Below, piece by piece: positions 1 to 7,899 of a stretch of 19,224 nt of DNA. Numbering within the stretch: position 1 is the first letter of the stretch; each line of letters starts with the position of its first letter. The position numbers and the translations under genes were made by a program. The stretch covers positions 1 to 19,224 of the forward strand of contig JANTFN010000006.1 in assembly GCA_024763435.1 (NCBI GenBank). Reading direction: 5' to 3'. The notes beneath the pieces are model-generated. The model was given only the letters and a program-made list of their open reading frames with translations. It was not told the DNA's origin and did not search any database. Source of the DNA: Thermodesulfobacteriota bacterium. GTDB lineage: Bacteria; Desulfobacterota; S145-22.

Positions 1-1016
1 TGATCTCCGGGAAGATACTGGTTGATAATTTGCTGGAAAACAAGCGGAGAGGAAACCGGTTCTTTGTTTATCGCGGTAATGATATCCCCGGTTTTCATGC
101 CACTCAGGCGGGCAGGGCTTTGGGGCTCTATGGCGGTAATCAGGATACCGGTTTCCCCTTTGAATTCGAAGTGCCGGGCAACCGTTTTGCTTAATTCCTG
201 GCAATCTATCCCGAACCAGGCGGGAAAAACCCGACCGTATGACGTAAGGGCCCCGGCAATCTTTTTTACCGTATCAATGGGGATAGCAAATCCAATGCCC
301 TGCGCGTTGCTGTATATTGCCGTATTAATACCGATGACCTTCCCTATAATATTTAAAAGAGGCCCCCCGCTGTTGCCGGGGTTGATGGAGGCATCAGTTT
401 GTATCAGACCCCTGTAGAGGCTCCCCTTGCTATGGATGGATCGGTGGAGGGAACTGATGACCCCCACGGTAACGGTATTGGAAAGACCAAAGGGGTTGCC
501 TATGGCGATGACGGTTTCCCCGATCATGAGGTCGGAAGAGGTTCCAAGGGGAATGGGGGAAAGCGAACGGGCCTCTTCCGATTTAAGAACGGCAATGTCG
601 CTGGGCGCGTCAGCCCCTGCGAGCGTGGCCTTTAGCCGCTTGCCGTCTTTTGTAATAAGTGTAATCTTGGTGGCATTTTGGATAACATGCTGGTTTGTTA
701 TGACCCGCCCTGTTTTGTCGATAACCATGCCTGAGCCCAGTGTTTTAAGCTGGAATCGTTGTACGAAGCCGGGAGCGAAATCGTTGAAAAAAGAATCAAA
801 CAGGGAATTTCCAAAGCCCCTGAAAGGCGAAACGCGCCGTTCCACGACCTGTTGGGTGCTGATATTCACGATGGATGGGGAGGCAGCCCTGACAACACGA
901 ACCACCGGCGTCGTTCTTTTTTGAAGGGCCGAAAATCCCCCGGCCCCGACTGGCCCGAAAGAGAACAGAAAGGCACAACAACTTAAAATGACCGTACGCA
1001 GGTTTTTACGATTCAT
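1..1016 (-). CDS. HtrA/DegP-type periplasmic serine endoprotease (partial, C-terminus off the left edge)
   Basis: The minus strand encodes 338 codons from an ATG at 1016 and is still open at base 1. The N-terminus MNRKNLR plus a hydrophobic stretch to about residue 25 looks like a Sec signal peptide, so the enzyme should act in the periplasm. The trypsin-like domain shows the full triad: His110 (in ITNQHV), Asp140 (in APSDIAVLK) and Ser216 (in NPGNSGGPL). A PDZ domain begins near residue 265 (SPARLSGMKTGDII at 300-313) and is cut by the window edge, so a second PDZ cannot be judged. Family role: ATP-independent protein quality control of misfolded envelope proteins. The start is supported by AAGGAG nine bases upstream. 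The gene is divergent from purM. A Cys-Cys at residues 13-14 is too early for a convincing lipobox. The exact paralogue (DegP, DegQ, DegS or MucD) is unresolved. Confidence 0.93.
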   Translation of the reverse strand, partial: MNRKNLRTVILSCCAFLFSFGPVGAGGFSALQKRTTPVVRVVRAASPSIVNISTQQVVERRVSPFRGFGNSLFDSFFNDFAPGFVQRFQLKTLGSGMVIDKTGRVITNQHVIQNATKITLITKDGKRLKATLAGADAPSDIAVLKSEEARSLSPIPLGTSSDLMIGETVIAIGNPFGLSNTVTVGVISSLHRSIHSKGSLYRGLIQTDASINPGNSGGPLLNIIGKVIGINTAIYSNAQGIGFAIPIDTVKKIAGALTSYGRVFPAWFGIDCQELSKTVARHFEFKGETGILITAIEPQSPARLSGMKTGDIITAINKEPVSSPLVFQQIINQYLPGD

Positions 1017-1037
1017 ATCAGCACTCTCCTTCCCTTT

Positions 1038-1065
1038 TTATTAATCACTTTTCATCTTTTGTCAA
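1038..1065 (-). promoter_or_regulatory. Candidate sigma70 promoter of the htrA-like gene
   Basis: Read on the minus strand, a perfect -35 TTGACA (1065-1060) is followed after 16 bases by TAATAA (1043-1038), a modest -10. It lies about 20 bases upstream of the start codon and just upstream of the Shine-Dalgarno sequence. Only the -35 is strong. Confidence 0.4.
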
Positions 1066-1086
1066 ACAGGTTCGCGGCAGTGATTC

Positions 1087-1098
1087 CCCTTAAAAGGG
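1087..1098. repeat. Small inverted repeat between divergent promoters
   Basis: CCCTT and AAGGG arms are separated by AA. The repeat lies between the candidate htrA -35 (1060-1065) and purM -35 (1120-1125). It could be an operator half-site pair, but five-base arms are weak evidence and no regulator is suggested. Confidence 0.2.
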
Positions 1099-1119
1099 AA
1101 AAGTGCCGTAGTTGAATTA

Positions 1120-1149
1120 TTGACTTTCCGGGGATTCCTGAGGTAAGAT
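1120..1149 (+). promoter_or_regulatory. Candidate sigma70 promoter of the purMN cluster
   Basis: TTGACT (1120-1125), an 18-base spacer, then TAAGAT (1144-1149), matching four of six -10 positions. The expected transcription start falls just before the AAAGGAAG ribosome binding site (1167-1174) of purM, giving a short leader. Confidence 0.45.
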
Positions 1150-1178
1150 GTGGCGCATAATAAAAGAAAGGAAGCCTT

Positions 1179-2222
1179 ATGACGACTTATAAAGATGCCG
1201 GCGTGGATATTGTTAGAGGGGAAGCGTTTGTAGAAGGTATTTCAGGGCTGGTTAAAAAAACCTGGTCCCCTGAAGTGAAATCGGATATAGGGGATTTTGC
1301 CGCGCTTTACTCACTTCTCGGATATTCCATGGAGCACCCGCTTCTCGTGTCTTCAACGGATGGCGTGGGAACAAAGATAAAAATTGCTATTGAAATGAAC
1401 CGCCACGATACCGTGGGGATAGACCTGGTTGCCATGTGTGTTAATGATATTCTTGTGAAGGGCGCGAAGCCCCTGTTTTTTCTTGATTATCTTGCCTGTT
1501 CAGAACTGGATGCCACACAGGGAAAGGCAATTCTGGAGGGGATTGCGAAGGGCTGCGAGGTGGCCGGATGCGCCCTTGTCGGGGGTGAAACAGCCGAGAT
1601 GCCGGGGATGTATCAGAAAGGGGATTATGACCTTGCGGGATTTGTGGTGGGTATTGTCGACTCAGACCGGTTGATAGATGGCACGGATATCTCTGCCGGA
1701 GATGCTGTTATTGGAATCGCATCCAGCGGCCTGCACAGCAATGGGTTTTCTCTTATCCGCAAGATTATTGAAGAGTCGGCGGACCTGGCCCTTGATACCG
1801 ATATCCCTGAACTGGCGGCGCCCCTTGGTGAGGTGTTACTGGCGCCGACAAAAATTTATGCGAGAACCGTGGCGTCTCTTATAAGAGATTTTAATGTTAA
1901 AGGGATGGCACATATTACAGGGGGAGGAATTCCGGGAAATTGCGTGAGAATTCTCCCCGGTTCAGCTGCCATGAGAATCAAAAAAGACAACTGGCCTCTT
2001 CCGCCTGTTTTTAAGCTTTTCAAGGAAAAAGGAAATTTGTCAGAAGAAGAACTGGCGCGGACCTTTAATTGCGGGATAGGAATGGTTGCCGTGGTTGCGG
2101 AACACGATGTTGATGAACTGCTGCTGCGCTTGCAGGGGCTGGGAGAAACCGCCTGGCTGATTGGAGATATCGTGCCCCGGCGAGCAGAAGACCCCGCGTT
2201 TTTGTGGGTTGGGCAGGCGTAG
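1179..2222 (+). CDS. purM: Phosphoribosylformylglycinamidine cyclo-ligase (AIR synthetase)
   Basis: 347 residues, the usual length for PurM. It closes the imidazole ring in de novo purine synthesis: FGAM plus ATP gives 5-aminoimidazole ribonucleotide, in the cytoplasm. Diagnostic stretches are SSTDGVGTKIK (about 58-68), the metal/ATP loop GIDLVAMCVNDI (80-91), GGETAEMPGMY (135-145), ASSGLHSNGF (181-190), and a C-terminal HITGGGIPGN. The ATG at 1179 follows AAAGGAAG by four bases. It heads a compact cluster: purN starts five bases after its stop. The purM-purN pairing is a common bacterial arrangement and supports both calls. Confidence 0.98.
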   Translation: MTTYKDAGVDIVRGEAFVEGISGLVKKTWSPEVKSDIGDFAALYSLLGYSMEHPLLVSSTDGVGTKIKIAIEMNRHDTVGIDLVAMCVNDILVKGAKPLFFLDYLACSELDATQGKAILEGIAKGCEVAGCALVGGETAEMPGMYQKGDYDLAGFVVGIVDSDRLIDGTDISAGDAVIGIASSGLHSNGFSLIRKIIEESADLALDTDIPELAAPLGEVLLAPTKIYARTVASLIRDFNVKGMAHITGGGIPGNCVRILPGSAAMRIKKDNWPLPPVFKLFKEKGNLSEEELARTFNCGIGMVAVVAEHDVDELLLRLQGLGETAWLIGDIVPRRAEDPAFLWVGQA

Positions 2223-2227
2223 AAGTC

Positions 2228-2887
2228 ATGCCGGATAAATATCTGAAGCTGGGGATCTTGATTTCGGGACGTGGTTCCGACCTTCAATCTGTCATTGACG
2301 GGATTGAAAAAGGGGAGGTCGCAGCCAGAATTTCTGTCGTCATCAGCAATGAACCGGATGCCTTGGGACTTAAAAGGGCCAGACGCCATCATATCCCCGC
2401 GATTGTGGTGTGCCACAGGGATTTTACGACGCGCCAGGCCTTTGAGGCCCGATTGCTCGAGGTTCTTGGGGAATACGGGGTTGGGCTGGTTGTCCTTGCC
2501 GGGTTCATGCGACTGTTGACGCCCTTTTTTTTGAAAGAATACCCCATGAAGGTCATCAATATTCATCCCGCGCTGCTTCCCGCCTTTCCTGGTGAAAATG
2601 TTCAGCAGAAGGCCGTGGATTACGGGGTACGTTTCGCGGGATGCACGGTGCATTTTGTGGACGATGGGATGGATTCGGGGCCGATTATCGCGCAGGCGGT
2701 TGTCCCCGTGTTTTCGACCGATACCGGTGATGTGCTTGCCGACAGGATATTAAAGCAGGAACATCAGATTTACCCAAAAGTTATCCATTGGATTGCGCGG
2801 GGACTGGTGCGTGTGGAAGGACGCAGAGTGCATATTTCGGGGGCGGGAAAAGATGTGGAATCTTCGCTGATTGAGCCCGTGGTGTAG
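2228..2887 (+). CDS. purN: Phosphoribosylglycinamide formyltransferase (GAR transformylase)
   Basis: 219 residues. It transfers the formyl group of 10-formyltetrahydrofolate to GAR in purine synthesis. The N-terminal phosphate-binding loop is SGRGSDLQSV (13-22). The folate/catalytic region LAGFMRLLTP is followed by NIHPALLPAFPG, and the catalytic trio fits Asn111, His113 and Asp149 (VDDGMDSGP). The reading frame is open from 2204, inside purM, but the ATG at 2228 was chosen because MPDKYLKLGILISG matches where PurN proteins normally begin. The GTG at 2204 would add eight residues of purM overlap. The stop abuts the next ATG, so translation is probably coupled. Confidence 0.97.
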   Translation: MPDKYLKLGILISGRGSDLQSVIDGIEKGEVAARISVVISNEPDALGLKRARRHHIPAIVVCHRDFTTRQAFEARLLEVLGEYGVGLVVLAGFMRLLTPFFLKEYPMKVINIHPALLPAFPGENVQQKAVDYGVRFAGCTVHFVDDGMDSGPIIAQAVVPVFSTDTGDVLADRILKQEHQIYPKVIHWIARGLVRVEGRRVHISGAGKDVESSLIEPVV

Positions 2888-3358
2888 ATGGCTTTTCCTG
2901 TCCTTGTCAGCGCGTGTCTTGTGGGATTTCACTGTCGCTTCGACGGGAGGGACAGAACCTCAAGAGGTGTTCTCCGTGCCCTGGCGGAAACTCAGTGGAT
3001 TCCGGTGTGCCCAGAGGTCAATGCAGGCATGAAAACACCCAGATTACCCCTTTCGTTTTTCGGCGGATCGGGATCTGAGGTACTGAGAGGTGAGGCACGT
3101 ATCATCCGGGAAGACGGGAAGGATATGACGCGTCCACTGATTGAGAGTTCGCGGATCTTATTGGATTTTGTGGAAAAATGGGGAGTAAAAACCGCCATTT
3201 TGAAAGATAAAAGCCCCTCATGCGGCGTGCGCCAGGTCTATTTTGGGGAGAAACTCGGGCGGGGAATCGGCGTTTTTACCGCCCTGCTGAAGGATTATGA
3301 TGTCAGGGTACTGCATGAAGACGAGGTGGGAAGATTGAGGGAAGGCAATGATATTTGA
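2888..3358 (+). CDS. DUF523 family protein (YbbK-like)
   Basis: 156 residues, typical of DUF523, a small cytoplasmic family of unknown biochemical function. Family hallmarks visible here are VSACLVGFHCRFDG at the N-terminus, PVCPEVNAGMKTPR (about 38-51) and the cysteine motif LKDKSPSCGVRQVYFG (about 104-119). The conserved cysteines suggest metal or thiol chemistry, but that is inference. The ATG follows the purN stop directly (TAGATG), and no separate Shine-Dalgarno sequence is evident, so it likely depends on ribosomes finishing purN. Its 3' end overlaps the next gene by 11 bases. Confidence 0.88.
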   Translation: MAFPVLVSACLVGFHCRFDGRDRTSRGVLRALAETQWIPVCPEVNAGMKTPRLPLSFFGGSGSEVLRGEARIIREDGKDMTRPLIESSRILLDFVEKWGVKTAILKDKSPSCGVRQVYFGEKLGRGIGVFTALLKDYDVRVLHEDEVGRLREGNDI

Positions 3359-4760
3359 TGCGCTTGTTATTGGGGAAAGTTCTGCCGCGATGCTGTCGGC
3401 TGCGATGTTGGCCAGAAAAGAGCTTCAGGTCGCGTGGGTTGTTTCTCCCTTTCATGGAATGAATCCTGACGGAGAGGTGAAAAATCCCATTGTTCCCTGT
3501 CTCGCGTGGGACCTTTTACCGCCCAGGCTTGTTAATGAAGTATTGACCCGTCTCGGCGTACCCTATAAGCACCTTGAAAAAAGTGAAAGGGAGGAAGCAG
3601 GGATTCAATTTGTCTGTCCTGAATTCAGGACAGTACCTGTTAGCAGTCCCCTGAACTTCAAGGAAGAGATACAAAGAATATTTGGCCTGAAATCAACGGC
3701 GCTGGAAAAAATTTTAAGCAGGGGCATGGAGGATGGAAAGGAAGACCCGCTGTCGCGTTTCTGGCCCGCCTTATTTGGAAAAGGGGGGAAACAGAAGACG
3801 CCGGCTCTCTCATTCCTGCCGCTTTCGGAAAAAATTGAACCTGCCCCTTTGACCCTGGAAGGGGACGGAAATGCCGCCCTGAATCGGTTATTTGAACTTA
3901 TTATTTATTCCCAAACCTATTTGTCCCGTGGATATTTCCCGAAAACGCTTCAAGGGCACTTCATACAGAATTTTCTGCAACTCAATGTCTTTGCGCGGGG
4001 AGGACTTGTTTCCCCCGAGCGGATCGTCCAGGAGGTTTTCAGTATGGCAGGGGGAACCCTGTTTGTTGAAGAAGAAAAGGCCCGCCTGGAACCCCACCAG
4101 CAAAAGGGTATCAGCCTCTGGCTGAAAGACGAGGAGGTTGTCAACGGGTCTGTTTGCCTTGCGTCCGTAGAGCCGGAAACCATTTCCCGTATGTACGAGG
4201 GGGCACACATTCCGAAAAGATGGCTGTCTCCGCAAAAAGATCCGGAAGATAACTTTGGGATGGCAAGTGTTGCCTTTACTGTACCCCCTTCCGGCCTGCC
4301 GGGGGGAATGGAGGAACGTGTTATTGTGTATCTCGGCGATGCGTCGTCTCCCTTTACAGCGGAAAATCTGATGTTTCTGTCGTTTAACCGGGGAGAAACG
4401 GGGCTGGAAATGGCGGGCGTTATGACGGTGTTTTACAAAAAAGCGCCGCCGGAAAACGAAAAGAGCGCCTGGGCAAAAAACCAAATAAAACGGCTGGAAA
4501 GCCTGTTTCCATATATGCCCGCGCAGCTTAAGATAAAAAATTTGTCTTTTCCCGCCTCTCACCAACTGTTTCCTGAAACCTATTTTTATGGAACGACAAA
4601 AAAACGACGAATGGGCGCAATGATACTGAAGGCGAATACCCTTGGAGAAAATTTTTATTTTACAGGCAGACGGCAGCTTGATTATCTTGGGCTTGAGGGG
4701 GAAATTCTGACAAGCCTCGCGGCTGTGGACTGGGTGGTTAAACGACTTGCCAAACTGTAA
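3348..4760 (+). CDS. Putative NAD(P)/FAD-binding oxidoreductase-like protein
   Basis: 470 residues, not confidently assigned to a named family. The N-terminus MIFDALVIGESSAAMLSAAM looks like a beta-alpha-beta dinucleotide-binding start, with GESSAA in place of the classic GxGxxG. The C-terminus (about 435-470) carries FTGRRQLDYLGLEGEI followed by a helix, resembling the closing FAD-contact segment of phytoene desaturase or amine-oxidase-fold flavoproteins (G-D/R...GLEGA). The middle resembles that fold only loosely (GGLVSPERIVQEVFSMAGG). The substrate is unknown. The ATG at 3348 lies 11 bases inside the DUF523 gene, preceded by GAGGGAAGG, which ties it to the purMN cluster. The weakened glycine motif leaves open that it no longer binds FAD. 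Confidence 0.6.
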   Translation: MIFDALVIGESSAAMLSAAMLARKELQVAWVVSPFHGMNPDGEVKNPIVPCLAWDLLPPRLVNEVLTRLGVPYKHLEKSEREEAGIQFVCPEFRTVPVSSPLNFKEEIQRIFGLKSTALEKILSRGMEDGKEDPLSRFWPALFGKGGKQKTPALSFLPLSEKIEPAPLTLEGDGNAALNRLFELIIYSQTYLSRGYFPKTLQGHFIQNFLQLNVFARGGLVSPERIVQEVFSMAGGTLFVEEEKARLEPHQQKGISLWLKDEEVVNGSVCLASVEPETISRMYEGAHIPKRWLSPQKDPEDNFGMASVAFTVPPSGLPGGMEERVIVYLGDASSPFTAENLMFLSFNRGETGLEMAGVMTVFYKKAPPENEKSAWAKNQIKRLESLFPYMPAQLKIKNLSFPASHQLFPETYFYGTTKKRRMGAMILKANTLGENFYFTGRRQLDYLGLEGEILTSLAAVDWVVKRLAKL

Positions 4761-4803
4761 CCTATCCTGAATTCAACCGGAGGATGGACGGCCTGAACAG
4801 TGA

Positions 4804-4831
4804 TTGACCGTTTTTCCTTGTGTTATATAAG
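4804..4831 (+). promoter_or_regulatory. Candidate sigma70 promoter of the kinase-fusion gene
   Basis: TTGACC (4804-4809), a 16-base spacer, then TATAAG (4826-4831), which matches five of six bases in both boxes. It sits 28 bases upstream of the start codon and just before the ribosome binding site AGAGGAG, so the gene at 4859 is probably transcribed separately from the purMN cluster. Confidence 0.55.
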
Positions 4832-4858
4832 GCCGGCGACGGCAGAGGAGACCTCTAA

Positions 4859-6418
4859 ATGGACGAAAAACTCAGAGAACAGATGTTGACCCCCGGTTTT
4901 TATCCGCATGTGCCAGCATCCGTCACAGAGTACCAAACCCATATTTCACATGTGTTTATCGCGCCTCCCTATGTTTACAAGGTTAAAAAACCCGTGGATT
5001 TCGGTTTTCTGAACTTTACCAACCTGGCCCGGAGGCGTTTTTTTACACATCGCGAGTTATATCTGAACAGCCGGTTTTCACCGGGTCTGTATCTTGATGT
5101 CCTGCCCATCACCTTTGACGGAAGGGCCTACCATCTGGATGGGGGAGGAGACGTGGTAGAATATGCCCTCAGGATGCGCCGGTTTAATGATGAAAACACG
5201 ATGAAAAAACTGATTGCCTCGGGTGGCCTCTCCGAGGGGCAAATTGACCGCCTGTCGAAAAAACTTTCCGCCATTCACCAGGGGGCGCACCGGGTAAACC
5301 CTGTCCGGGGGCTGGGGGCCTTCACATCGGTTAAGTTTGACTGTGAGGAGAATTTTGATCAACTTTCCCCTTTTGCGGGGGATTTCATAGAGGAATCCCT
5401 GTGGCGGGACGTTAAAGAGGGAACACTCGGTTTCCTCGAAAGACATCGCGCCCTTTTCGAGCTTCGAAGCGGTCACGGGTTTATCCGGGACTGTCACGGC
5501 GATCTCCATACCGAGCATATTATCTTCGAGGAAAAAGAGATCTATATTTTTGATTGCATCGAATTCAACGAGCGGTTTCGTTATATCGACACCATGTCGG
5601 ATTTCGCTTTTCTGATGATGGAACTGGCCTTTCTGGGGCAGCAGGCCTCAGCCGATCGGCTGGAAAAGGGCTATTTTGACTTGACAGCAGATAAATGGGG
5701 GCCCTTTCTTCTCAATTTTTATGCCTGTTACCGGGCGACGGTTCGGTCGAAGGTCCACGCCTTTACAGCGGGAGATGACCATGTCCCCGAATCGCAGCGA
5801 GAGACCTCACGGCAGCTATCCGTCAAGTATCTCGACCTGGCAAACCGCCTGATTCAGGCGTATCAAAGGCCTGCCCTTGTCCTGACAATGGGCCTGTCCG
5901 GAACCGGAAAAACAATGGTCGCGAAAAAGCTGAAAACGCTATCAGGGATCAGGGTTTTGCATTCAGATGTTATTCGGAAGAACCTCTTCCAGGGGCCCGA
6001 TGCGCGCGCCGGCCAGTGGAATGATGGGATGTATCGTCCGGAAAATAAGGCGCGAGTCTATGAAAAAATGTTTGAAGAAGCAGAGAACAGCCTGAAAGGC
6101 GGAGATTCCATCTGCCTGGATGCCAGCTTCCTTGACCCCCTCCAGCGGGAAATGGCGGTCAAGACCGCGGAACAGCAGCAGGCGGCCCTGATAGTCCTTT
6201 TATGTCAGTGTGATGAAGCCGAGGTCCGGGAACACCTCAGGGTGCGAAAGGAAACGGGAGAAGACCCCTCCGATGCCGATTTTTCCATCTACCTGAAACA
6301 GAAGGCGGCCTTTACGGGACCTGCTCCTATCCCGGCCAGCCGTGTTTTTTCTGTTGATACATCGGGGCAAATATCCGAAGAAGAATTAGAATTGCTGGCA
6401 CCGTTTTTTAAGGGCTAA
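4859..6418 (+). CDS. Aminoglycoside-phosphotransferase-like kinase fused to a P-loop kinase
   Basis: 519 residues with two domains, matching the known bacterial fusion of COG2187 (APH-family enzyme) with COG0645 (predicted kinase). Residues about 1-330 are the APH-like part, with catalytic loop HGDLHTEH (213-220, Asp215 as base) and metal-binding FDCIEFN (231-237, Asp232). Residues about 338-519 are a P-loop kinase with Walker A GLSGTGKT (345-352), the HSDVIRKNL segment after strand 2, and a Walker-B-like CLDASF (419-424). The substrate of this fusion family is unknown to me, and drug resistance should not be assumed. The Asn expected at the end of the APH catalytic loop is His220 here. The ATG at 4859 follows AGGAG by eight bases. 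The gene appears to stand alone between the pur and glt clusters. Confidence 0.88.
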   Translation: MDEKLREQMLTPGFYPHVPASVTEYQTHISHVFIAPPYVYKVKKPVDFGFLNFTNLARRRFFTHRELYLNSRFSPGLYLDVLPITFDGRAYHLDGGGDVVEYALRMRRFNDENTMKKLIASGGLSEGQIDRLSKKLSAIHQGAHRVNPVRGLGAFTSVKFDCEENFDQLSPFAGDFIEESLWRDVKEGTLGFLERHRALFELRSGHGFIRDCHGDLHTEHIIFEEKEIYIFDCIEFNERFRYIDTMSDFAFLMMELAFLGQQASADRLEKGYFDLTADKWGPFLLNFYACYRATVRSKVHAFTAGDDHVPESQRETSRQLSVKYLDLANRLIQAYQRPALVLTMGLSGTGKTMVAKKLKTLSGIRVLHSDVIRKNLFQGPDARAGQWNDGMYRPENKARVYEKMFEEAENSLKGGDSICLDASFLDPLQREMAVKTAEQQQAALIVLLCQCDEAEVREHLRVRKETGEDPSDADFSIYLKQKAAFTGPAPIPASRVFSVDTSGQISEEELELLAPFFKG

Positions 6419-6671
6419 GGGCAAAAGGCTAAGAAAAAACTATTCTCTCTCAAAATTGCTAAACTTTCCCCGGCCTTACTTGTCACGCCGTAGGTTAACG
6501 AAGGGAGGATGAAACACCTTCCCTTTCAGTTTCAGACCTAAAGCGGAAAATCAGAAAAGGACCCATCCACTAATATTTTTTCCGTTAGCACTTCGTATTT
6601 TTCAGCCATAAAGTAGCGTATTTCAACTATTTTTGCGGACGAAGTCGTGTTTATTTATACCTCAAAATAGA

Positions 6672-6690
6672 CCTATCCCCATGGATAAGG
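6672..6690. promoter_or_regulatory. Operator-like imperfect palindrome upstream of the glt promoter
   Basis: TATCC-CCAT-GGATA gives a five-base perfect stem, extended by outer CC and GG with one extra A. It lies about 53 bases upstream of the -35 box, a position that would suit an activator. No regulator gene is adjacent, so this is a weak inference. Confidence 0.22.
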
Positions 6691-6742
6691 CATTTTAAAC
6701 ATAATTTTTTTATCCAACTGACATAAATTTGCATTTTAGTTG

Positions 6743-6772
6743 TTGACAGAAAAGGGTTTTTCGTGTTATGAC
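6743..6772 (+). promoter_or_regulatory. Candidate sigma70 promoter of the glutamate synthase operon
   Basis: Perfect -35 TTGACA (6743-6748), an 18-base spacer, then TATGAC (6767-6772), four of six matches to the -10. It lies 35 bases before the first start codon, upstream of the TGAGGA ribosome binding site at 6798-6803. Confidence 0.5.
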
Positions 6773-6807
6773 GCTATTCACTTTAACGGCGGGGGGCTGA
6801 GGAATAA

Positions 6808-7899
6808 ATGGCATACGATTCGTGGGAAAAACATATCTCTGGTTGCGGGCTGAGCGCCTACATGGATGAATCCGGAAAACGCTCCACCGGGGACGATATT
6901 ATTCAGTCCATTGCCCTGCTGCATGACCGAAGCAACGGGCTTGGCGGGGGCTTCGCGGCGTATGGCATTTATCCTGAATTTGCGGACAAATACGCGCTGC
7001 AGCTTTTTTATGACAACAACACCGTCCAGAGTGCCTGCGAGGAACTGATACACAGGAATTTCGATATCGTGGAATCCGGACCGATTCCGACGCGCAAGGT
7101 CTTCGGGATAGGACCATCGCCTGTTATCTGGCGGTATTTCGTGTCACCGAAAGAAAGCGCCCTCGACATGAGCGACCTCTCCGAGGAAGATTTTGTTGTT
7201 CAGCACGTCATGGAAATTAACAGAACGGTTAAGGGGGCCTTTGTTTTTTCCAGCGGCAAAAACATGGGGGCCTTCAAGGCCGTGGGGTTTCCGGAGGATG
7301 TCGGAGACTTTTACCGGCTTGATGAATACAAGGCTTACATGTGGGTCGCGCACGGACGGTTCCCAACCAACACACCCGGATGGTGGGGCGGCGCGCATCC
7401 CTTTACCATCCTCGACTGGGCGATTGTCCACAATGGGGAAATTTCCTCTTACGGCATCAATAAACGGTATGTGGAGATGTATGGCTACCACTGCACCATG
7501 ATGACGGATACGGAGGTGATGGCCTATCTTTTTGACTTACTGCTCCGGAAGCACGACCTGCCGGTCGAGGCCGCGTGTGCCGTGCTGGCACCGCCTTTCT
7601 GGGAACTGATCAACCATATGCCGGAGGCGGAGAAGGCGCTCTATACGACCATCCGCTCGGTTTATGGCAGCGCCATGGCGAACGGGCCCTTCGCGATTGT
7701 CCTCGGCAGCCGGGACATGATGCTGGCGCTGAACGACCGGGTCAAACTTCGGCCGCTGGTTGCCGCGAGAAAGGGAGATGTTATTTACGTTTCGAGCGAA
7801 GAATCCGGGATACGGGAAATTTGCCCCAATCCGGAAAGCGTCTGGATGCCGAAGACCGGCGAACCGGTGATCGCGAGATTAAAAGGAGAACCTTCATGA
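6808..7899 (+). CDS. Split glutamate synthase, class II glutamine amidotransferase subunit (GltB1-type)
   Basis: 363 residues forming the Ntn-type glutaminase domain that is the N-terminal part of ordinary GltB. It should hydrolyse glutamine and pass ammonia to the synthase domain encoded next. The nucleophile is predicted to be Cys13 (in ISGCGLSAYMD), implying removal of 12 leading residues, as in other class II enzymes with propeptides. Other active-site elements are GRFPTNT (Arg184, substrate carboxylate), HNGEI (208-212, oxyanion-hole Asn209/Gly210) and TDTE. A late ANGPFAIVLGSRD strand fits the family. The ATG at 6808 follows TGAGGA. Its stop overlaps the next ATG (ATGA at 7896-7899). 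It is the first gene of the five-gene glt operon. Confidence 0.93.
   Translation: MAYDSWEKHISGCGLSAYMDESGKRSTGDDIIQSIALLHDRSNGLGGGFAAYGIYPEFADKYALQLFYDNNTVQSACEELIHRNFDIVESGPIPTRKVFGIGPSPVIWRYFVSPKESALDMSDLSEEDFVVQHVMEINRTVKGAFVFSSGKNMGAFKAVGFPEDVGDFYRLDEYKAYMWVAHGRFPTNTPGWWGGAHPFTILDWAIVHNGEISSYGINKRYVEMYGYHCTMMTDTEVMAYLFDLLLRKHDLPVEAACAVLAPPFWELINHMPEAEKALYTTIRSVYGSAMANGPFAIVLGSRDMMLALNDRVKLRPLVAARKGDVIYVSSEESGIREICPNPESVWMPKTGEPVIARLKGEPS

Larger units (their letters stand above)
6419..6807. other. AT-rich 389-base intergenic region upstream of the glt operon
   Basis: No credible gene is visible. The stretch is clearly more AT-rich than its surroundings, especially 6560-6750. It contains a hairpin at 6500-6526 (AAGGGAGG pairing with CCTTCCCTT, one bulged T), which has no T-run after it and so is not a convincing terminator. 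It also contains an operator-like imperfect palindrome (6672-6690) and a promoter (6743-6772). The length suggests regulation of the glt operon. No known riboswitch consensus was recognised. Confidence 0.5.

Noticed and set aside
22..924. Plus-strand open frames of 131 and 165 codons at the left edge
   Set aside because: They lie opposite the HtrA-type protease, whose frame has the complete catalytic triad and a good ribosome binding site; the plus-strand translations show no recognisable domain.
1856..2653. 265-codon minus-strand open frame over the purM-purN junction
   Set aside because: It is antisense to two certain genes and its translation resembles no family.
3888..4565. 225-codon minus-strand open frame inside the flavoprotein-like gene
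   Set aside because: It is antisense, with low-complexity basic composition and no domain; the plus-strand frame has flavoprotein-like ends and operon-style overlap.
6500..6526. Hairpin as terminator of the kinase-fusion gene
   Set aside because: The stem is fair but has no T-run after it and lies over 80 bases past the stop; kept only as a note in the intergenic entry.
6718..6735. Possible sigma54 promoter (TGACAT then TTGCA) upstream of the glt operon
   Set aside because: The -24 box lacks the essential GG and the spacing to the GC of the -12 box is one base short.
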